64,000 nt of DNA from Parvicella sp964387945 (GCA_964387945.1 CAYLYX010000004.1:124001-188000); one strand, 5' to 3'; positions 25,451 to 34,933 are shown, counted from the first letter of the stretch. Notes: a model not told the origin generated them from the sequence alone. Program-made: numbers and translations.

Positions 25451-27280
25451 ATGAAAAGCTTAATCAGGATAATCAAACTAACTTTTGGCTACAAGAAATA
25501 CATTGCAGGTAGTATCTTTTTTAACCTGTTGAGTACCTTCTTTGGACTGTTTTCTTTTGTCCTTTTGGCTCCTTTGCTGGATGTGATTTTCAACAAAACG
25601 GATGATTTTTATGCAGAAATTGTCGCTCAGGGTGCTCCAAATTTTTCGTTTTCGTCTGATTATTTCGTAAGTTTTATAAATCACCAGCTCGCCACGCTGA
25701 TTGTGGAAGAAAGCAAGGTCTATGCATTGGTTTCGGTTTGCATTATCATCGGCATTGCAGTATTGCTAAAGAACATGTTTATTTACCTCTCTACGTTATT
25801 GGTTTCTGTTGTGGTGAATCGAAGTGTAGGAGATATTAGAAATAACATCTTCAATACCTTGATGTTTATGCCGGTTTCTTACTTGTCTGATGAACGAAGA
25901 GGAGAGGTGATTTCCAAAACGAGTAATGATGTGCAAGAAATCGAATGGTCGATGCAGTCGGCTATCAAAGGTGTTTTCAAAGAACCTATCAATATTTTGG
26001 TGTTTTTGGTAACGCTCTTTGCGATGAGTTTAGAACTGTCACTTTTCATTGTGATTTTCTTACCGGTAACCGGAGCTTTGATTACACTCATTAGTAAGAG
26101 TTTGAAGAAAAACACGAAATCAGCGCAGGAGCACTTCGGCCGTTTGATGGCGCACCTCGAAGAGTCCCTTAACGGATTCAAATTGATTAAGGCCTTCTCG
26201 AATGAGGATCGTTTTGTCAAAAAGTTTGAAGAGACCAACAGCGAGTTTGTTCGCAATAAAGTAAAAGCTTACGCTAAAGCCGATTTAGCATCTCCCACGA
26301 GTGAGTTTTTGGGCGTTATCGCTGTCATTAGTGTTTTGTGGTATGGTGGGAGCCTCGTTTTTGAAGGTGAGATGCAAGCCTCGTTTTTCATTACCTATAT
26401 CATCCTTTTTTCGCAATTGATTAACCCGTTAAAAACATTGTCCAAGTCAATCTACGATGCGCAGAAAGGAAATTCTGCATTGGATCGTATCGAAGAAATT
26501 TATCAGGCGAAGAGCAAGGATACCATTTTGGATGGAACAGTAGAGAAGGAGCAACTTGAAAACGATGTGACCGTAAGCAACATCTCGTTTAGCTACAAGA
26601 CAGAAAAAGTGCTTGATGAGGTTTCGTTTGCCGTACAAAAAGGAAAAACAGTGGCTTTGGTGGGACAATCGGGTTCAGGAAAAAGTACCATTGCCAATCT
26701 GGTTCCTCGTTTTTATGATGTGCAGGAAGGAAGCATTGAAGTGGACGGGGTGAACATCAAAGATTTTAAGCTACAGTCATTGCGTAATTTGATTGGAATG
26801 GTAACGCAGGAGTCGATTCTGTTTAACGATACGGTTGCCAATAACATTGTCTTTGGTAGTGAAATCGATCAGGAAAGATTGGTAGAGGCAGCCAAAGTAG
26901 CCAACGCACATGATTTCATCTCCGACCTTGAAGCGGGTTATCATACCAACATCGGTGATGGAGGAAATAAACTTTCGGGTGGTCAACGCCAGCGCTTGAG
27001 TATCGCCCGAGCGGTTTATAAAAATCCTCCTATTCTAATTCTGGATGAAGCCACTTCTGCGTTGGATACCGAGTCCGAGAAATTGGTGCAGGACGCGCTC
27101 AATAAACTGATGACGAATAGAACATCTATCGTGATTGCGCACCGATTGTCTACCATTCAGCATGCAGACGAGATCATTGTCTTGCAGAAAGGAAAGGTAG
27201 TAGAAAGAGGAAATCATCAGCAGTTGATGGAAAAGAATGGAACCTACCGCAAGTTAGTGGAGATGCAAAGTTTTGATTAA
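25451..27280 (+). CDS. MsbA-like ABC exporter
   Basis: A 609-residue half-transporter: a membrane domain with about six helices (residues 15-320) fused to an ATPase domain. The ATPase shows Walker A in GQSGSGKSTIANLVPRF, the signature LSGGQRQRLSIARA, Walker B in ILILDEATSALDTESE and the switch histidine in IVIAHRLSTI. Such proteins work as dimers and flip lipid A, glycolipids or similar cargo. Placement after a GT25 gene and before a PAP2 phosphatase favours a lipid-linked sugar or lipid A substrate, but this is inference. Confidence 0.93.
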   Translation: MKSLIRIIKLTFGYKKYIAGSIFFNLLSTFFGLFSFVLLAPLLDVIFNKTDDFYAEIVAQGAPNFSFSSDYFVSFINHQLATLIVEESKVYALVSVCIIIGIAVLLKNMFIYLSTLLVSVVVNRSVGDIRNNIFNTLMFMPVSYLSDERRGEVISKTSNDVQEIEWSMQSAIKGVFKEPINILVFLVTLFAMSLELSLFIVIFLPVTGALITLISKSLKKNTKSAQEHFGRLMAHLEESLNGFKLIKAFSNEDRFVKKFEETNSEFVRNKVKAYAKADLASPTSEFLGVIAVISVLWYGGSLVFEGEMQASFFITYIILFSQLINPLKTLSKSIYDAQKGNSALDRIEEIYQAKSKDTILDGTVEKEQLENDVTVSNISFSYKTEKVLDEVSFAVQKGKTVALVGQSGSGKSTIANLVPRFYDVQEGSIEVDGVNIKDFKLQSLRNLIGMVTQESILFNDTVANNIVFGSEIDQERLVEAAKVANAHDFISDLEAGYHTNIGDGGNKLSGGQRQRLSIARAVYKNPPILILDEATSALDTESEKLVQDALNKLMTNRTSIVIAHRLSTIQHADEIIVLQKGKVVERGNHQQLMEKNGTYRKLVEMQSFD

Positions 27281-27285
27281 GACCA

Positions 27286-28125
27286 ATGAAGTTTTTTTAC
27301 ATTGTAGGGTTGATTTGTTTTTGTTCGCATGTCTTGCATGCCCAACAAACCATGCCGTATCAGTTGGATGCAAAAAAGGAGGCTTGGGTAATGGGAGTTG
27401 CTGTTCCGTTGAGCGGTTTTAGTCTGCTGATGGACAAGAAGCTGAAACCATTGACACTCGAAGAAATCAGTCTTTTGGATGCACAAGACATCAACCGAAT
27501 CGATCGGTTTGCTACCAATAACTTTAGCGAAAAGGTAATTCACCGCAGTGATTTAACCATGCTCTCTACGATTGGCGGTGGATTTGTCTCCAACTTCATA
27601 GCTCCCGCCCTGTACCCCTCTTCGGATTCGTATGGCAAACAGGTAGCAACTTTGGGAGTGATCTGGTTTGAAGCTAACTTGGTTAATTTTGCCTTTACCG
27701 AATTGATAAAAACCACTTGCAAAAGGTCACGCCCATTCTTGTACGGAAGCTTGGCGCCAGATGAGCTAAGGTGTACAAAAGATGCTAGAAAATCATTTTT
27801 CTCAGGACATGCTTCGTTTACCGCCACCAATTCGTTTTATGCAGCAAGCGTATTCACTTCTTATCAAAAAGGAAATCAGTGGAACCCTGTGATTTGGGGT
27901 GTGTCATCACTGCCTCCCTTACTGGTGGCGATACAGCGTGTGAGGGCAGGAAAGCATTTCCCAACCGATGTTGCGCTAGGATATGTAGTGGGTGCTGCCT
28001 GCGGAATTCTTATTCCCAAATTGCACGAGATAAGTCCTTCCGTTCAGGGAGGTATAAAGAGCAACGGGTCGTTTTCACCCAATGGGATGACCGTTCAGCT
28101 GGTTAATTTTAAAATGACGCTCTAG
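27286..28125 (+). CDS. PAP2-family phosphatase
   Basis: A 279-residue membrane phosphatase with a signal-like N-terminus. The three PAP2 motifs are complete: KTTCKRSRPFLYG (KX6RP), FFSGHASFTA (SGH) and RVRAGKHFPTDVALG (RX5HX3D). These enzymes remove phosphate from lipid phosphates such as lipid A 1-phosphate, undecaprenyl diphosphate or phosphatidic acid. It starts five bases after the ABC exporter stop, so it belongs to the same operon. Which lipid it uses cannot be told from sequence. Confidence 0.92.
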   Translation: MKFFYIVGLICFCSHVLHAQQTMPYQLDAKKEAWVMGVAVPLSGFSLLMDKKLKPLTLEEISLLDAQDINRIDRFATNNFSEKVIHRSDLTMLSTIGGGFVSNFIAPALYPSSDSYGKQVATLGVIWFEANLVNFAFTELIKTTCKRSRPFLYGSLAPDELRCTKDARKSFFSGHASFTATNSFYAASVFTSYQKGNQWNPVIWGVSSLPPLLVAIQRVRAGKHFPTDVALGYVVGAACGILIPKLHEISPSVQGGIKSNGSFSPNGMTVQLVNFKMTL

Positions 28126-28136
28126 TAAGCAGGTAC

Positions 28137-28850
28137 TTATTTACTTTTGATGCTACAACCAATCGCTACGGTAGTGGGGGTCGCAACCTTTTCACCTGCG
28201 ATCAAAGCCTCTAGCGCATCTTCAACGTAGTATTCCGTCACATCGTTGGCATCTTCGTAGTTGTTGTCGATCGCACCAATGTATCGTACGATGTTTTTGT
28301 CATTTTCTTTGTTGACGATAAACACATGTGGCGTTTTGGTTGCTCCATACTGAGGATATAGTTTTTGACCTTCATCCAATACATAAGGAAAAGTAAAGCC
28401 TTTTTCTTTTGCTCTTGCTTTCATTTCCTCAAAACCATCTTCTGGCATCACTTCAGGATCATTCGGGCTGATTGCGATAACTGGATAACCAAGTCCTTTG
28501 TATTTTGTGTCCAGATCAATGATACGATCTTCGTAAGCTTTGGCATAAGGGCAGTGATTACACGTGAAAATAATGATAAAACCTCTTGCTTCTGGGAAAC
28601 TCTCAAATGAGATCATTTCTCCAGTAACGTCTTCCAAGTTGAAATTAGCAGCTTCATCACCAATTTGGTAGCCTTTTGCTTCAGGGGTTGGAATATCTTT
28701 TATTTCAGCTTCATCTTCGATGATCACTTCTTTTTCAACTTCTACTTCTTTGTTCTCAGTATTTTCTTCGTCCGTTGTTTCTTCTCCATTACAAGCCACA
28801 AGGAAGAAAGATCCCAAAAAGAGGGTTAATGCGATTTTAGCGTTTTTCAT
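28137..28850 (-). CDS. Thioredoxin-fold lipoprotein (redoxin type)
   Basis: A 237-residue lipoprotein: the signal ends with FFLVACNGE, with the lipobox Cys near residue 20. A glutamate-rich linker (about 25-55) leads into a thioredoxin-fold domain of the AhpC/TSA-redoxin type: EAANFNLEDVTGEMISFES, FTCNHCPYAKAYEDRI (CxxC as CNHC) and TPHVFIVNKEND. It is probably a periplasmic thiol-disulfide or peroxide-handling protein. It follows the TlpA-like gene with seven bases between, so the two form a redox operon. Confidence 0.86.
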   Translation of the reverse strand: MKNAKIALTLFLGSFFLVACNGEETTDEENTENKEVEVEKEVIIEDEAEIKDIPTPEAKGYQIGDEAANFNLEDVTGEMISFESFPEARGFIIIFTCNHCPYAKAYEDRIIDLDTKYKGLGYPVIAISPNDPEVMPEDGFEEMKARAKEKGFTFPYVLDEGQKLYPQYGATKTPHVFIVNKENDKNIVRYIGAIDNNYEDANDVTEYYVEDALEALIAGEKVATPTTVAIGCSIKSK

Positions 28851-28857
28851 GTCTAGG

Positions 28858-29397
28858 TTATTTAAGTTGATTAATTTTAGTTTTAAGTTCTGATTTTGTC
28901 ATTTGCCCTTCTTTAAAAAAGACCGGTTTTCCATTTTTGTAAAAAACAGTTGCAGGAATAGCCCCCGACCAGGATGGATCAATTTGAGGAATCCATGTAT
29001 TCATATTTTTGACGTCATCCAGTAGGTACAAATCTACTTCATATTCATGTTCTGTCATAAAGTCGCGCACTTTTGTTTCCAGCATACTCGCCTGGTCCAT
29101 TGAAACCAATACCATTTTGAAGTGTTTATCGCCAGACATTTCTTCCTTTACCTCCATAAAATGTGGAAGTTCCTCAATGCAAGGCTTGCACCAGGTAGCC
29201 CAGAAATTAATCACATATAAAATGTCGTCTTGTTGCTTAAAGATGTCACTGAATTGTTCAAAGTTTACGGCCTCAAAGGCAAGTTCTTTTGATGTTTGAT
29301 CTACAGACTCGTCCGAAGGAGTTGAGTCACCACTTTCGGTACAGGCAAGATGGGTTAACGCCAAGCTGAGGGTCAGAATGATGTAAGTTAATTTCAT
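28858..29397 (-). CDS. TlpA-like thiol-disulfide oxidoreductase
   Basis: A 179-residue lipoprotein with a signal and lipobox (LSLALTHLACTE). The thioredoxin-fold domain has the active site FWATWCKPCIEELPHF (CKPC). TlpA/ResA proteins reduce disulfides in the periplasm, for example in cytochrome c maturation. I chose the ATG at 29397; the frame continues 13 codons upstream but those residues would overlap the upstream gene and lack a signal. The protein is followed by the redoxin lipoprotein gene. Confidence 0.86.
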   Translation of the reverse strand: MKLTYIILTLSLALTHLACTESGDSTPSDESVDQTSKELAFEAVNFEQFSDIFKQQDDILYVINFWATWCKPCIEELPHFMEVKEEMSGDKHFKMVLVSMDQASMLETKVRDFMTEHEYEVDLYLLDDVKNMNTWIPQIDPSWSGAIPATVFYKNGKPVFFKEGQMTKSELKTKINQLK

Positions 29398-29404
29398 GGT
29401 ATGC

Positions 29405-29875
29405 TTATTCAGAACTAGAGAATTGTTGTGTTTCATCCAGGATTTCAGGATTGGCTTTGGTTACGCTTTCCGTAACGTTTTTAAAGCCAAAATACCATAA
29501 AATCATTCCAGCTGGAAGGTAGCACACAAACAAAACAAGTAACGCAAGGATTGTTTGTATTTCTCCTTCAAGAAGTCCGAATGCGGATGCAATGAACAAG
29601 TAAATCAATCCGACAACTAAATGGAATTTGTACATACTCCTTCGGTATTCCTCTCCGGTGCCTAGTTTGTTTTTATAGTGATTATTACCCACCACAAATG
29701 CAATGATAGCTGGAATAGAGAATGCGCCAGACGCTAAAATGGAAACGAAAATTAACCAGAGCCAACCATCCGCTCTAAAGTGACCACTATCAAAAAGCAT
29801 TATTCCTGTCGCAAAAATAATGCTTCCAATTAAGACAGTCAGCAACCATAGTCCAACTATACGAATGTTCTTCAT
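29405..29875 (-). CDS. Four-helix membrane protein, unknown function
   Basis: A 156-residue protein with four predicted membrane helices (about 8-28, 40-62, 85-103 and 108-128) and a hydrophilic C-terminal tail ending in serines. I recognise no named family. It is seven bases ahead of the TlpA-like gene and likely heads this operon. Its start is notable: a -7-like element (TAGCTTCG on the minus strand) ends four bases before the ATG, exactly as at uvrB, so the mRNA may be leaderless. Confidence 0.7.
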   Translation of the reverse strand: MKNIRIVGLWLLTVLIGSIIFATGIMLFDSGHFRADGWLWLIFVSILASGAFSIPAIIAFVVGNNHYKNKLGTGEEYRRSMYKFHLVVGLIYLFIASAFGLLEGEIQTILALLVLFVCYLPAGMILWYFGFKNVTESVTKANPEILDETQQFSSSE

Positions 29876-29879
29876 CCTA

Positions 29880-29887
29880 CGAAGCTA
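29880..29887 (-). promoter_or_regulatory. -7-like element 4 bases before a start codon (leaderless)
   Basis: The minus strand reads TAGCTTCG-TAGG-ATG. The layout equals TAACTTCG-CAGG-ATG at uvrB. One mismatch to TAnnTTTG. Confidence 0.42.
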
Positions 29888-29921
29888 CTCAATAAGGAAC
29901 AAATAGACACCTTTTTAACAC

Positions 29922-30332
29922 TTACGCCTGCTTTCTTTTATTGCCAGTATACTCTCCCAGTCTAAAGAAGATACTAAACAAGGCAAAGAGAGGAGGTAGG
30001 ATTACTCCAATAAGTCCGTAGATGGAGAAAATGGCGAAACGCTTGCCCTTCACATCATGATAAGCCAAAACACTCATTACAATAAAACCTACTATACAGA
30101 TCACTAAGCCCGTTAAGAAGAAAGTTTTACCGTGTTTCAGGCTCCAGGACATTCCCCAGGCAATCCAAAATGAGCCAAACAATAGACAAAACACAGCTCC
30201 TTCATCATTAAACGCCAATGGAATAAGAAAAAGAAAGAGGTTTATACCGTGAATGAGGGTGCTTTTTGAGTGGTCTTTGTAAAACCATGAGATAGCTCCA
30301 AGAATGGGCAAGTAAATCAACGCAAGTAACAT
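29922..30332 (-). CDS. Small membrane protein, unknown function
   Basis: A 136-residue protein with four predicted membrane helices (about 3-15, 26-45, 68-88 and 100-120), ending in basic residues (GEYTGNKRKQA). I recognise no family. It is in the same orientation as the four-helix protein gene, with a 46-base gap that holds the -7 element of that gene, so the two are probably separate transcripts. It is divergent from ffh. Confidence 0.65.
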   Translation of the reverse strand: MLLALIYLPILGAISWFYKDHSKSTLIHGINLFLFLIPLAFNDEGAVFCLLFGSFWIAWGMSWSLKHGKTFFLTGLVICIVGFIVMSVLAYHDVKGKRFAIFSIYGLIGVILPPLFALFSIFFRLGEYTGNKRKQA

Positions 30333-30398
30333 GGAGTTTTTATACGAAGATTAGCGCAATCAGGTTTCGGTTGGAATTAATGTAATTTGAAAGCAGAA

Positions 30399-30406
30399 TA
30401 CCTTTG
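30399..30406 (+). promoter_or_regulatory. -7 element, first of two upstream of ffh
   Basis: TACCTTTG is a full match to TAnnTTTG. A second full match lies 16 bases downstream, so ffh may have two start sites. Confidence 0.4.
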
Positions 30407-30414
30407 AGATTCAC

Positions 30415-30422
30415 TATATTTG
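30415..30422 (+). promoter_or_regulatory. -7 element, second of two upstream of ffh
   Basis: TATATTTG is a full match to TAnnTTTG, 25 bases before the ffh ATG. An AGAGAGG stretch (30433-30439) between it and the ATG is one of the few plausible ribosome binding sites in the window. Confidence 0.45.
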
Positions 30423-30447
30423 CAGATCAATAAAGAGAGGAAAAAAC

Positions 30448-31794
30448 ATGTTTGAAAATTTATCGGATAAGTTTGACAGAGCCTTTAAAGTACTGAAGGG
30501 ACAAGGCTCAATTACAGAAATAAACGTTGCTGAAACGTTAAAAGAAGTGAGAAGAGCGCTTTTGGAAGCGGATGTTAACTTCAAAACAGCAAAAGATTTT
30601 ACGACCACGGTCAAAGAAAAAGCACTGGGTCAAAATGTGTTGACTGCGGTTTCTCCTGGTCAGTTATTGACTAAAATTACCCACGATGAGCTAACGGCTC
30701 TGATGGGTGGGGAAGAAGAACAAATTAGTTTTCAAGGGAATCCTGGTGTTATTTTAATGTCAGGTCTTCAAGGTTCAGGTAAAACCACCTTTACTGGAAA
30801 GCTAGGTAACTTCCTTCAAAAGAAAAAAGGTAAAAAAGTATTATTGGTAGCTTGTGATGTCTACCGTCCGGCAGCGATCGATCAGTTACATGTAGTAGGT
30901 GAGCAAATTGGAGCAGAAGTCTTTTCTAATCGTGACCTAAAAGACCCAGTTCAGATTGCTCAGCAAGGTATTAACCACGCTAGAAGCAATGGGTTCAATG
31001 TCGTGATTGTCGATACCGCAGGTCGCTTGGCAGTGGACGAGCAAATGATGGATGAAATCGAGCGGGTTAAGAAGTCGATTCGTCCTACAGAGACCTTGTT
31101 TGTGGTAGACGCCATGACAGGCCAGGATGCGGTAAATACAGCCAAAGCCTTCAACGAGAGAATTGATTTTGATGGAGTTGTACTGACCAAACTAGATGGT
31201 GATACGCGAGGTGGAGCTGCGCTTTCTATCCGATCTGTCGTGGAGAAGCCAATCAAGTTTATCGGTACTGGTGAGAAGATGGAAGCCATTGATGTGTTCT
31301 ATCCTAAAAGGATGGCAGATCGTATCCTTGGGATGGGAGATGTGGTCTCTCTTGTGGAACGAGCGCAGGAACAATTTGATGAGGAGCAGGCGAAGAAACT
31401 GCATAAAAAAATTAAGAAGAATAAGTTTGACCTAAACGATTTCTTCGAGCAAATACAGCAGATCAAGAAAATGGGTAACATGAAGGATCTGTTGGGAATG
31501 GTGCCCGGAATGCGTAAGGCAATGAAAGGTGTTGAAGTGGATGACGAAGCATTCAAGCCGATCGAAGCTATGATTAATTCAATGACGCAAGTAGAGAAGG
31601 AAAATCCGGATATCATTAATCACAGTAGAAGACAACGAATTGCTAAGGGGAGTGGAACTACCGTTCAGGAAGTGAATAAGCTGCTGAAACAGTTTAAGGA
31701 TACCAAGAAGATGATGCGCATGATGAGTGATAAGCGAAACATGATGAACATGATGAAGCAATTCAAAAACAGGGGCGGACAAATGCCTCAATAA
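30448..31794 (+). CDS. ffh: Signal recognition particle GTPase Ffh
   Basis: The 448-residue SRP54 homologue that binds 4.5S/6S RNA and targets membrane proteins to FtsY and SecYEG. The N domain is helical; the G domain has G1 in SGLQGSGKTTFTGKLG, DVYRPAAIDQL, DTAGRLAVDE and the TKLDGDTRGGAALS block. The C-terminal M domain ends in a methionine-rich stretch (KMMRMMSDKRNMMNMMKQF) that binds signal sequences. Length is normal. folD follows after 10 bases and then a GT2 gene overlaps folD by one base, so all three are probably co-transcribed. Confidence 0.97.
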   Translation: MFENLSDKFDRAFKVLKGQGSITEINVAETLKEVRRALLEADVNFKTAKDFTTTVKEKALGQNVLTAVSPGQLLTKITHDELTALMGGEEEQISFQGNPGVILMSGLQGSGKTTFTGKLGNFLQKKKGKKVLLVACDVYRPAAIDQLHVVGEQIGAEVFSNRDLKDPVQIAQQGINHARSNGFNVVIVDTAGRLAVDEQMMDEIERVKKSIRPTETLFVVDAMTGQDAVNTAKAFNERIDFDGVVLTKLDGDTRGGAALSIRSVVEKPIKFIGTGEKMEAIDVFYPKRMADRILGMGDVVSLVERAQEQFDEEQAKKLHKKIKKNKFDLNDFFEQIQQIKKMGNMKDLLGMVPGMRKAMKGVEVDDEAFKPIEAMINSMTQVEKENPDIINHSRRQRIAKGSGTTVQEVNKLLKQFKDTKKMMRMMSDKRNMMNMMKQFKNRGGQMPQ

Positions 31795-31804
31795 AACGCA
31801 AGAA

Positions 31805-32686
31805 ATGACCATACTAGACGGAAAAGCAACATCAAAGCAAATTCAGGAAGAGCTAAAAGCTAAGGTAGAACAACTGAAGCAAGAGGGTAAGAAAACACCT
31901 CACTTAGCGGCTGTAATTGTTGGAGAAGATGGAGCAAGTCTAACGTATGTCAATTCAAAGGTTAAGACCTGTGAGCGCGTTGGTTTTGAATCAACGTTGA
32001 TTCAGCTGTCAGCAAGTATCTCAGAAGCAGACCTTTTGCAGAAGGTAGCAGAATTAAACAACAACCATGACATTGATGGCTATATCGTTCAGGTGCCACT
32101 TCCAGCTCATATTGATGAACAAAAAGTGCTTTTAGCCATTGATCCTAAGAAAGATGTGGATGGATTTCATCCTGAAAACGTAGGAAGAATGGCACTTGGG
32201 TTGCCAACCTACATTTCTGCTACTCCTAACGGTATTCTGGAGTTATTGGATCGGTATAACATCCCAACAGAAGGAAAGCATTGTGTGGTGATGGGGAGAA
32301 GTCACATTGTAGGTACACCCATCAGCATCTTGTTGGGGCAAAAAAGAAATCCCGGAAACTGCACGGTAACGTTAGTGCATAGCCGAACACAAAACCTGTC
32401 AGAGATCACGAAGCAAGCAGATATCTTAGTCGTAGCGATCGGTAAACCAGAATTTGTAACGGCAGATATGGTTCGGGACGGTGCGGTAGTAATTGATGTT
32501 GGCATTCATCGCGTGGCCGATAGTTCCAAAAAGAAAGGTTTTAGATTGTTAGGAGATGTAAAGTTTGATGAGGTGGCAGAAAAGGCGAGTTTCATTACAC
32601 CTGTTCCGGGTGGAGTAGGTCCAATGACCATCGCATCGCTAATGATGAATACCTTAAAGGCGATTGATCTGAAAGAGCAGTTCTAG
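31805..32686 (+). CDS. folD: Bifunctional methylene-THF dehydrogenase/methenyl-THF cyclohydrolase
   Basis: The 293-residue FolD enzyme that interconverts 5,10-methylene- and 10-formyltetrahydrofolate with NADP. The catalytic lysine lies in TYVNSKVKTCERVGF (about 47-61). Other landmarks are GYIVQVPLPAHI, DVDGFHPENVG and the cofactor-binding GRSHIVGTPISILL; the C-terminal FITPVPGGVGPMTIA is the family signature. It follows ffh closely and its stop codon overlaps the GTG start of the glycosyltransferase gene. Confidence 0.96.
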   Translation: MTILDGKATSKQIQEELKAKVEQLKQEGKKTPHLAAVIVGEDGASLTYVNSKVKTCERVGFESTLIQLSASISEADLLQKVAELNNNHDIDGYIVQVPLPAHIDEQKVLLAIDPKKDVDGFHPENVGRMALGLPTYISATPNGILELLDRYNIPTEGKHCVVMGRSHIVGTPISILLGQKRNPGNCTVTLVHSRTQNLSEITKQADILVVAIGKPEFVTADMVRDGAVVIDVGIHRVADSSKKKGFRLLGDVKFDEVAEKASFITPVPGGVGPMTIASLMMNTLKAIDLKEQF

Positions 32687-33432
32687 TGAAAGTCTCCATT
32701 ATCACCATAGCCTATAACAGTGCTGAGACGATTGAAGACACAATTAAGTCGGTTATTAGTCAGGATTATCCGAATATCGAATATATTATCATCGATGGAG
32801 GGTCATCAGACGATACCTTGAAGATTGTAAAGCATTACCGTGATCAGATTGCAACGATCGTTTCTGGACCTGATAAAGGCATTTACGATGCCATGAACAA
32901 AGGAGTGGCCAAAGCCACTGGAGATTTGATTGGAATTCTGAATTCAGACGACATTTACGCAGATGAAAAAGTGGTGACAGATATCGTCCACAAATTGGGG
33001 GATAGAGACGCTATTTACGCAGATCTTGTTTACGTCAAACGAGATGAAACGGATGAGGTCACCCGCTACTGGAAGTCGGGTGAATACAAGAAAGGAGCAT
33101 TTGTGAAAGGGTGGATGCCTCCTCATCCGACCTTCTTTGTTAGAAAATCTTGCTACGATCGGTTGGGAGCCTACAACTTACAGTTAAAATCTGCTGCGGA
33201 TTATGAGTGTATGCTTAGAATGATTCATAAACATGGAATTTCACTGGCTTATTTGCCCCGTGTGATCACTAAGATGAGGGTAGGAGGACAGAGTAATGTT
33301 ACAGTAAATAATCGAGTAAAAGCGAATAAAGAAGATCGTTTGGCGTGGGAAATCAATGGGTTAGAACCTAAATTTTACACCTTATATCTAAAACCGTTAA
33401 GAAAAGTAGGACAGTTTTTGAAGAAGGGGTAA
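32686..33432 (+). CDS. Family 2 glycosyltransferase
   Basis: A 248-residue GT-A enzyme of the WcaA/putative colanic acid type. It starts with a GTG at 32686 that shares its first base with the folD stop. Motifs are TIAYNSAETIEDTIKSVISQ, IIDGGSSDDTL, GPDKGIYDAMNKGVAKA and GILNSDD (metal-binding DxD-like), then the acceptor-side WMPPHPTFFVRKSCY. Membrane segments are absent. It probably adds one sugar to a surface polysaccharide; position after ffh and folD gives no functional hint. Confidence 0.9.
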   Translation: MKVSIITIAYNSAETIEDTIKSVISQDYPNIEYIIIDGGSSDDTLKIVKHYRDQIATIVSGPDKGIYDAMNKGVAKATGDLIGILNSDDIYADEKVVTDIVHKLGDRDAIYADLVYVKRDETDEVTRYWKSGEYKKGAFVKGWMPPHPTFFVRKSCYDRLGAYNLQLKSAADYECMLRMIHKHGISLAYLPRVITKMRVGGQSNVTVNNRVKANKEDRLAWEINGLEPKFYTLYLKPLRKVGQFLKKG

Positions 33433-33433
33433 T

Positions 33434-34933
33434 CTACAGCTTTACAAATTGGGTCTGAACAAGCTCGTTGTTAGACAATACCTCTATCGTATAAACTCCA
33501 GAGGTCCAAGCGCTCACATCAATTTGCTCCTGAAAGAAGTTGTTGGCGTTCATCGAATGAACTACCTGTCCAACGGAATTAAAGATACTCACACGCTCAA
33601 TTCCGATTTTATCCAATACAATGGTTAAGTGATTAGAGGCAGGATTAGGAAATACCTTGATGTTGTAATCGTGAGGAGTGTTTCCAGTGCCTAGCTTCGC
33701 AACTAATGCATCACTTTCTCCAAAATTCTGTGTCATGTCTCCATCAGAAGAGTATGAAGAGCCCGTAATGTATATTGCGTTGTCTCGGTAGGTGATATCA
33801 TTCAGCAGGTCGTAGTCGCTTCCTCCGATGTACTGACTTTGAAGAATGCTTCCATTTCCATCGATTTGCATGAGCCATCCGTCTTTTGAATCGTTGAATT
33901 CGGATTCTCCCGAAATGTAAATGCCTTCCGGAGTAGCGATAGCACTATGAACGCAGTCTTTTTCTTCGCTACCGTAGCTGTAGTCACCAATTATGTTTCC
34001 AGAGTGATCCACCTGCAACACCCATGCATCAGAGTTTCCGTGAGCATCCTTTCGCTCTGCTGAGTTGGAAGACCCAATAACGAAATAGTTTTTGTTGTAA
34101 GAAATGAGATCGCTGACTTCTTCGTTATTGGAATAGCCAAACTTTTGCTTCCATTCCAATTCTCCATTCGCATCAATCTTAATCAGCCAGCAATCCCACT
34201 CGCCAACCGTCACTCCAACTTGTCCATCCATCGAATCAGTTGATCCTGCGATAACCAGCTTGTCATCTTCTGTTCTTAAAATGTTGTAAGCGAAATCATC
34301 GTCACTACCACCATAAGCCTTTTGCCAAATGAGTTGACCGCTTGCGCTAAGCTTTACCACCCAAATATCTAAGAGACCGTGATGATCTGCGTTAGTCAAT
34401 GTAACTTCAGGAGACATGAGGTATCCCACCACGGCAACATCGCCATTTGAGAGTATATCAAGATCAAAGAATTTATCCATTAAAGTGCCTCCAAACGATT
34501 TCTTCCAGATGATATCACCAGACTTATTTAGTTTAGCAACAAAGCCATCTTCCAATCCGTTTGAAGTCACAAAGTTGGAAACAGTACTTGATGACCATCC
34601 ACAAATCACGTAGCCATCTGCTATTTCTACAACTTCCTCAATTACATCGGCTCCGTTTCCACCGAATCGTCTTTGCCATTCTAAATGACCTTCGCTATTC
34701 GTTTTAATTAACCAGCCGTCTTGCCATCCTTCGTTTGAAGTCAGTAAGCCATCTTTAGAGTAAGTATACCCAGCAACGACCAGTCCACCGTCAGACGTAG
34801 GTTGGATGCAGGTTGCTTCATCGCGTTCAGAACCGCCCATGTTTTGAATCCAATCCAGCTGCTTTTCTTGTCCTAACATGCCGCAGGAAACAAGTAAGCT
34901 GCTAATTAGAAATATGTATTTTAAGATGGTCAT
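33434..34933 (-). CDS. T9SS cargo protein with propeller-like repeats and type A sorting domain
   Basis: A 499-residue secreted protein. A signal peptide (LKYIFLISSLLVSCGMLGQ) is followed by about seven repeats of roughly 55-60 residues with the pattern GGSxxDxxxxI...GG..VAG.T.S.DG....G..D.W..K...G...W...(for example GLEDGFVAKLNKSGDIIWKK and ITGSSYSSDGDMTQNFGES), typical of beta-propeller proteins of the Kelch-unrelated SBBP kind. The C-terminus is a type A T9SS sorting domain (KVFPNPASNHLTI ... GVYTIEVLSNN). It should be exported by the type IX system and attached or released at the surface. Ligand unknown. Confidence 0.9.
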   Translation of the reverse strand: MTILKYIFLISSLLVSCGMLGQEKQLDWIQNMGGSERDEATCIQPTSDGGLVVAGYTYSKDGLLTSNEGWQDGWLIKTNSEGHLEWQRRFGGNGADVIEEVVEIADGYVICGWSSSTVSNFVTSNGLEDGFVAKLNKSGDIIWKKSFGGTLMDKFFDLDILSNGDVAVVGYLMSPEVTLTNADHHGLLDIWVVKLSASGQLIWQKAYGGSDDDFAYNILRTEDDKLVIAGSTDSMDGQVGVTVGEWDCWLIKIDANGELEWKQKFGYSNNEEVSDLISYNKNYFVIGSSNSAERKDAHGNSDAWVLQVDHSGNIIGDYSYGSEEKDCVHSAIATPEGIYISGESEFNDSKDGWLMQIDGNGSILQSQYIGGSDYDLLNDITYRDNAIYITGSSYSSDGDMTQNFGESDALVAKLGTGNTPHDYNIKVFPNPASNHLTIVLDKIGIERVSIFNSVGQVVHSMNANNFFQEQIDVSAWTSGVYTIEVLSNNELVQTQFVKL

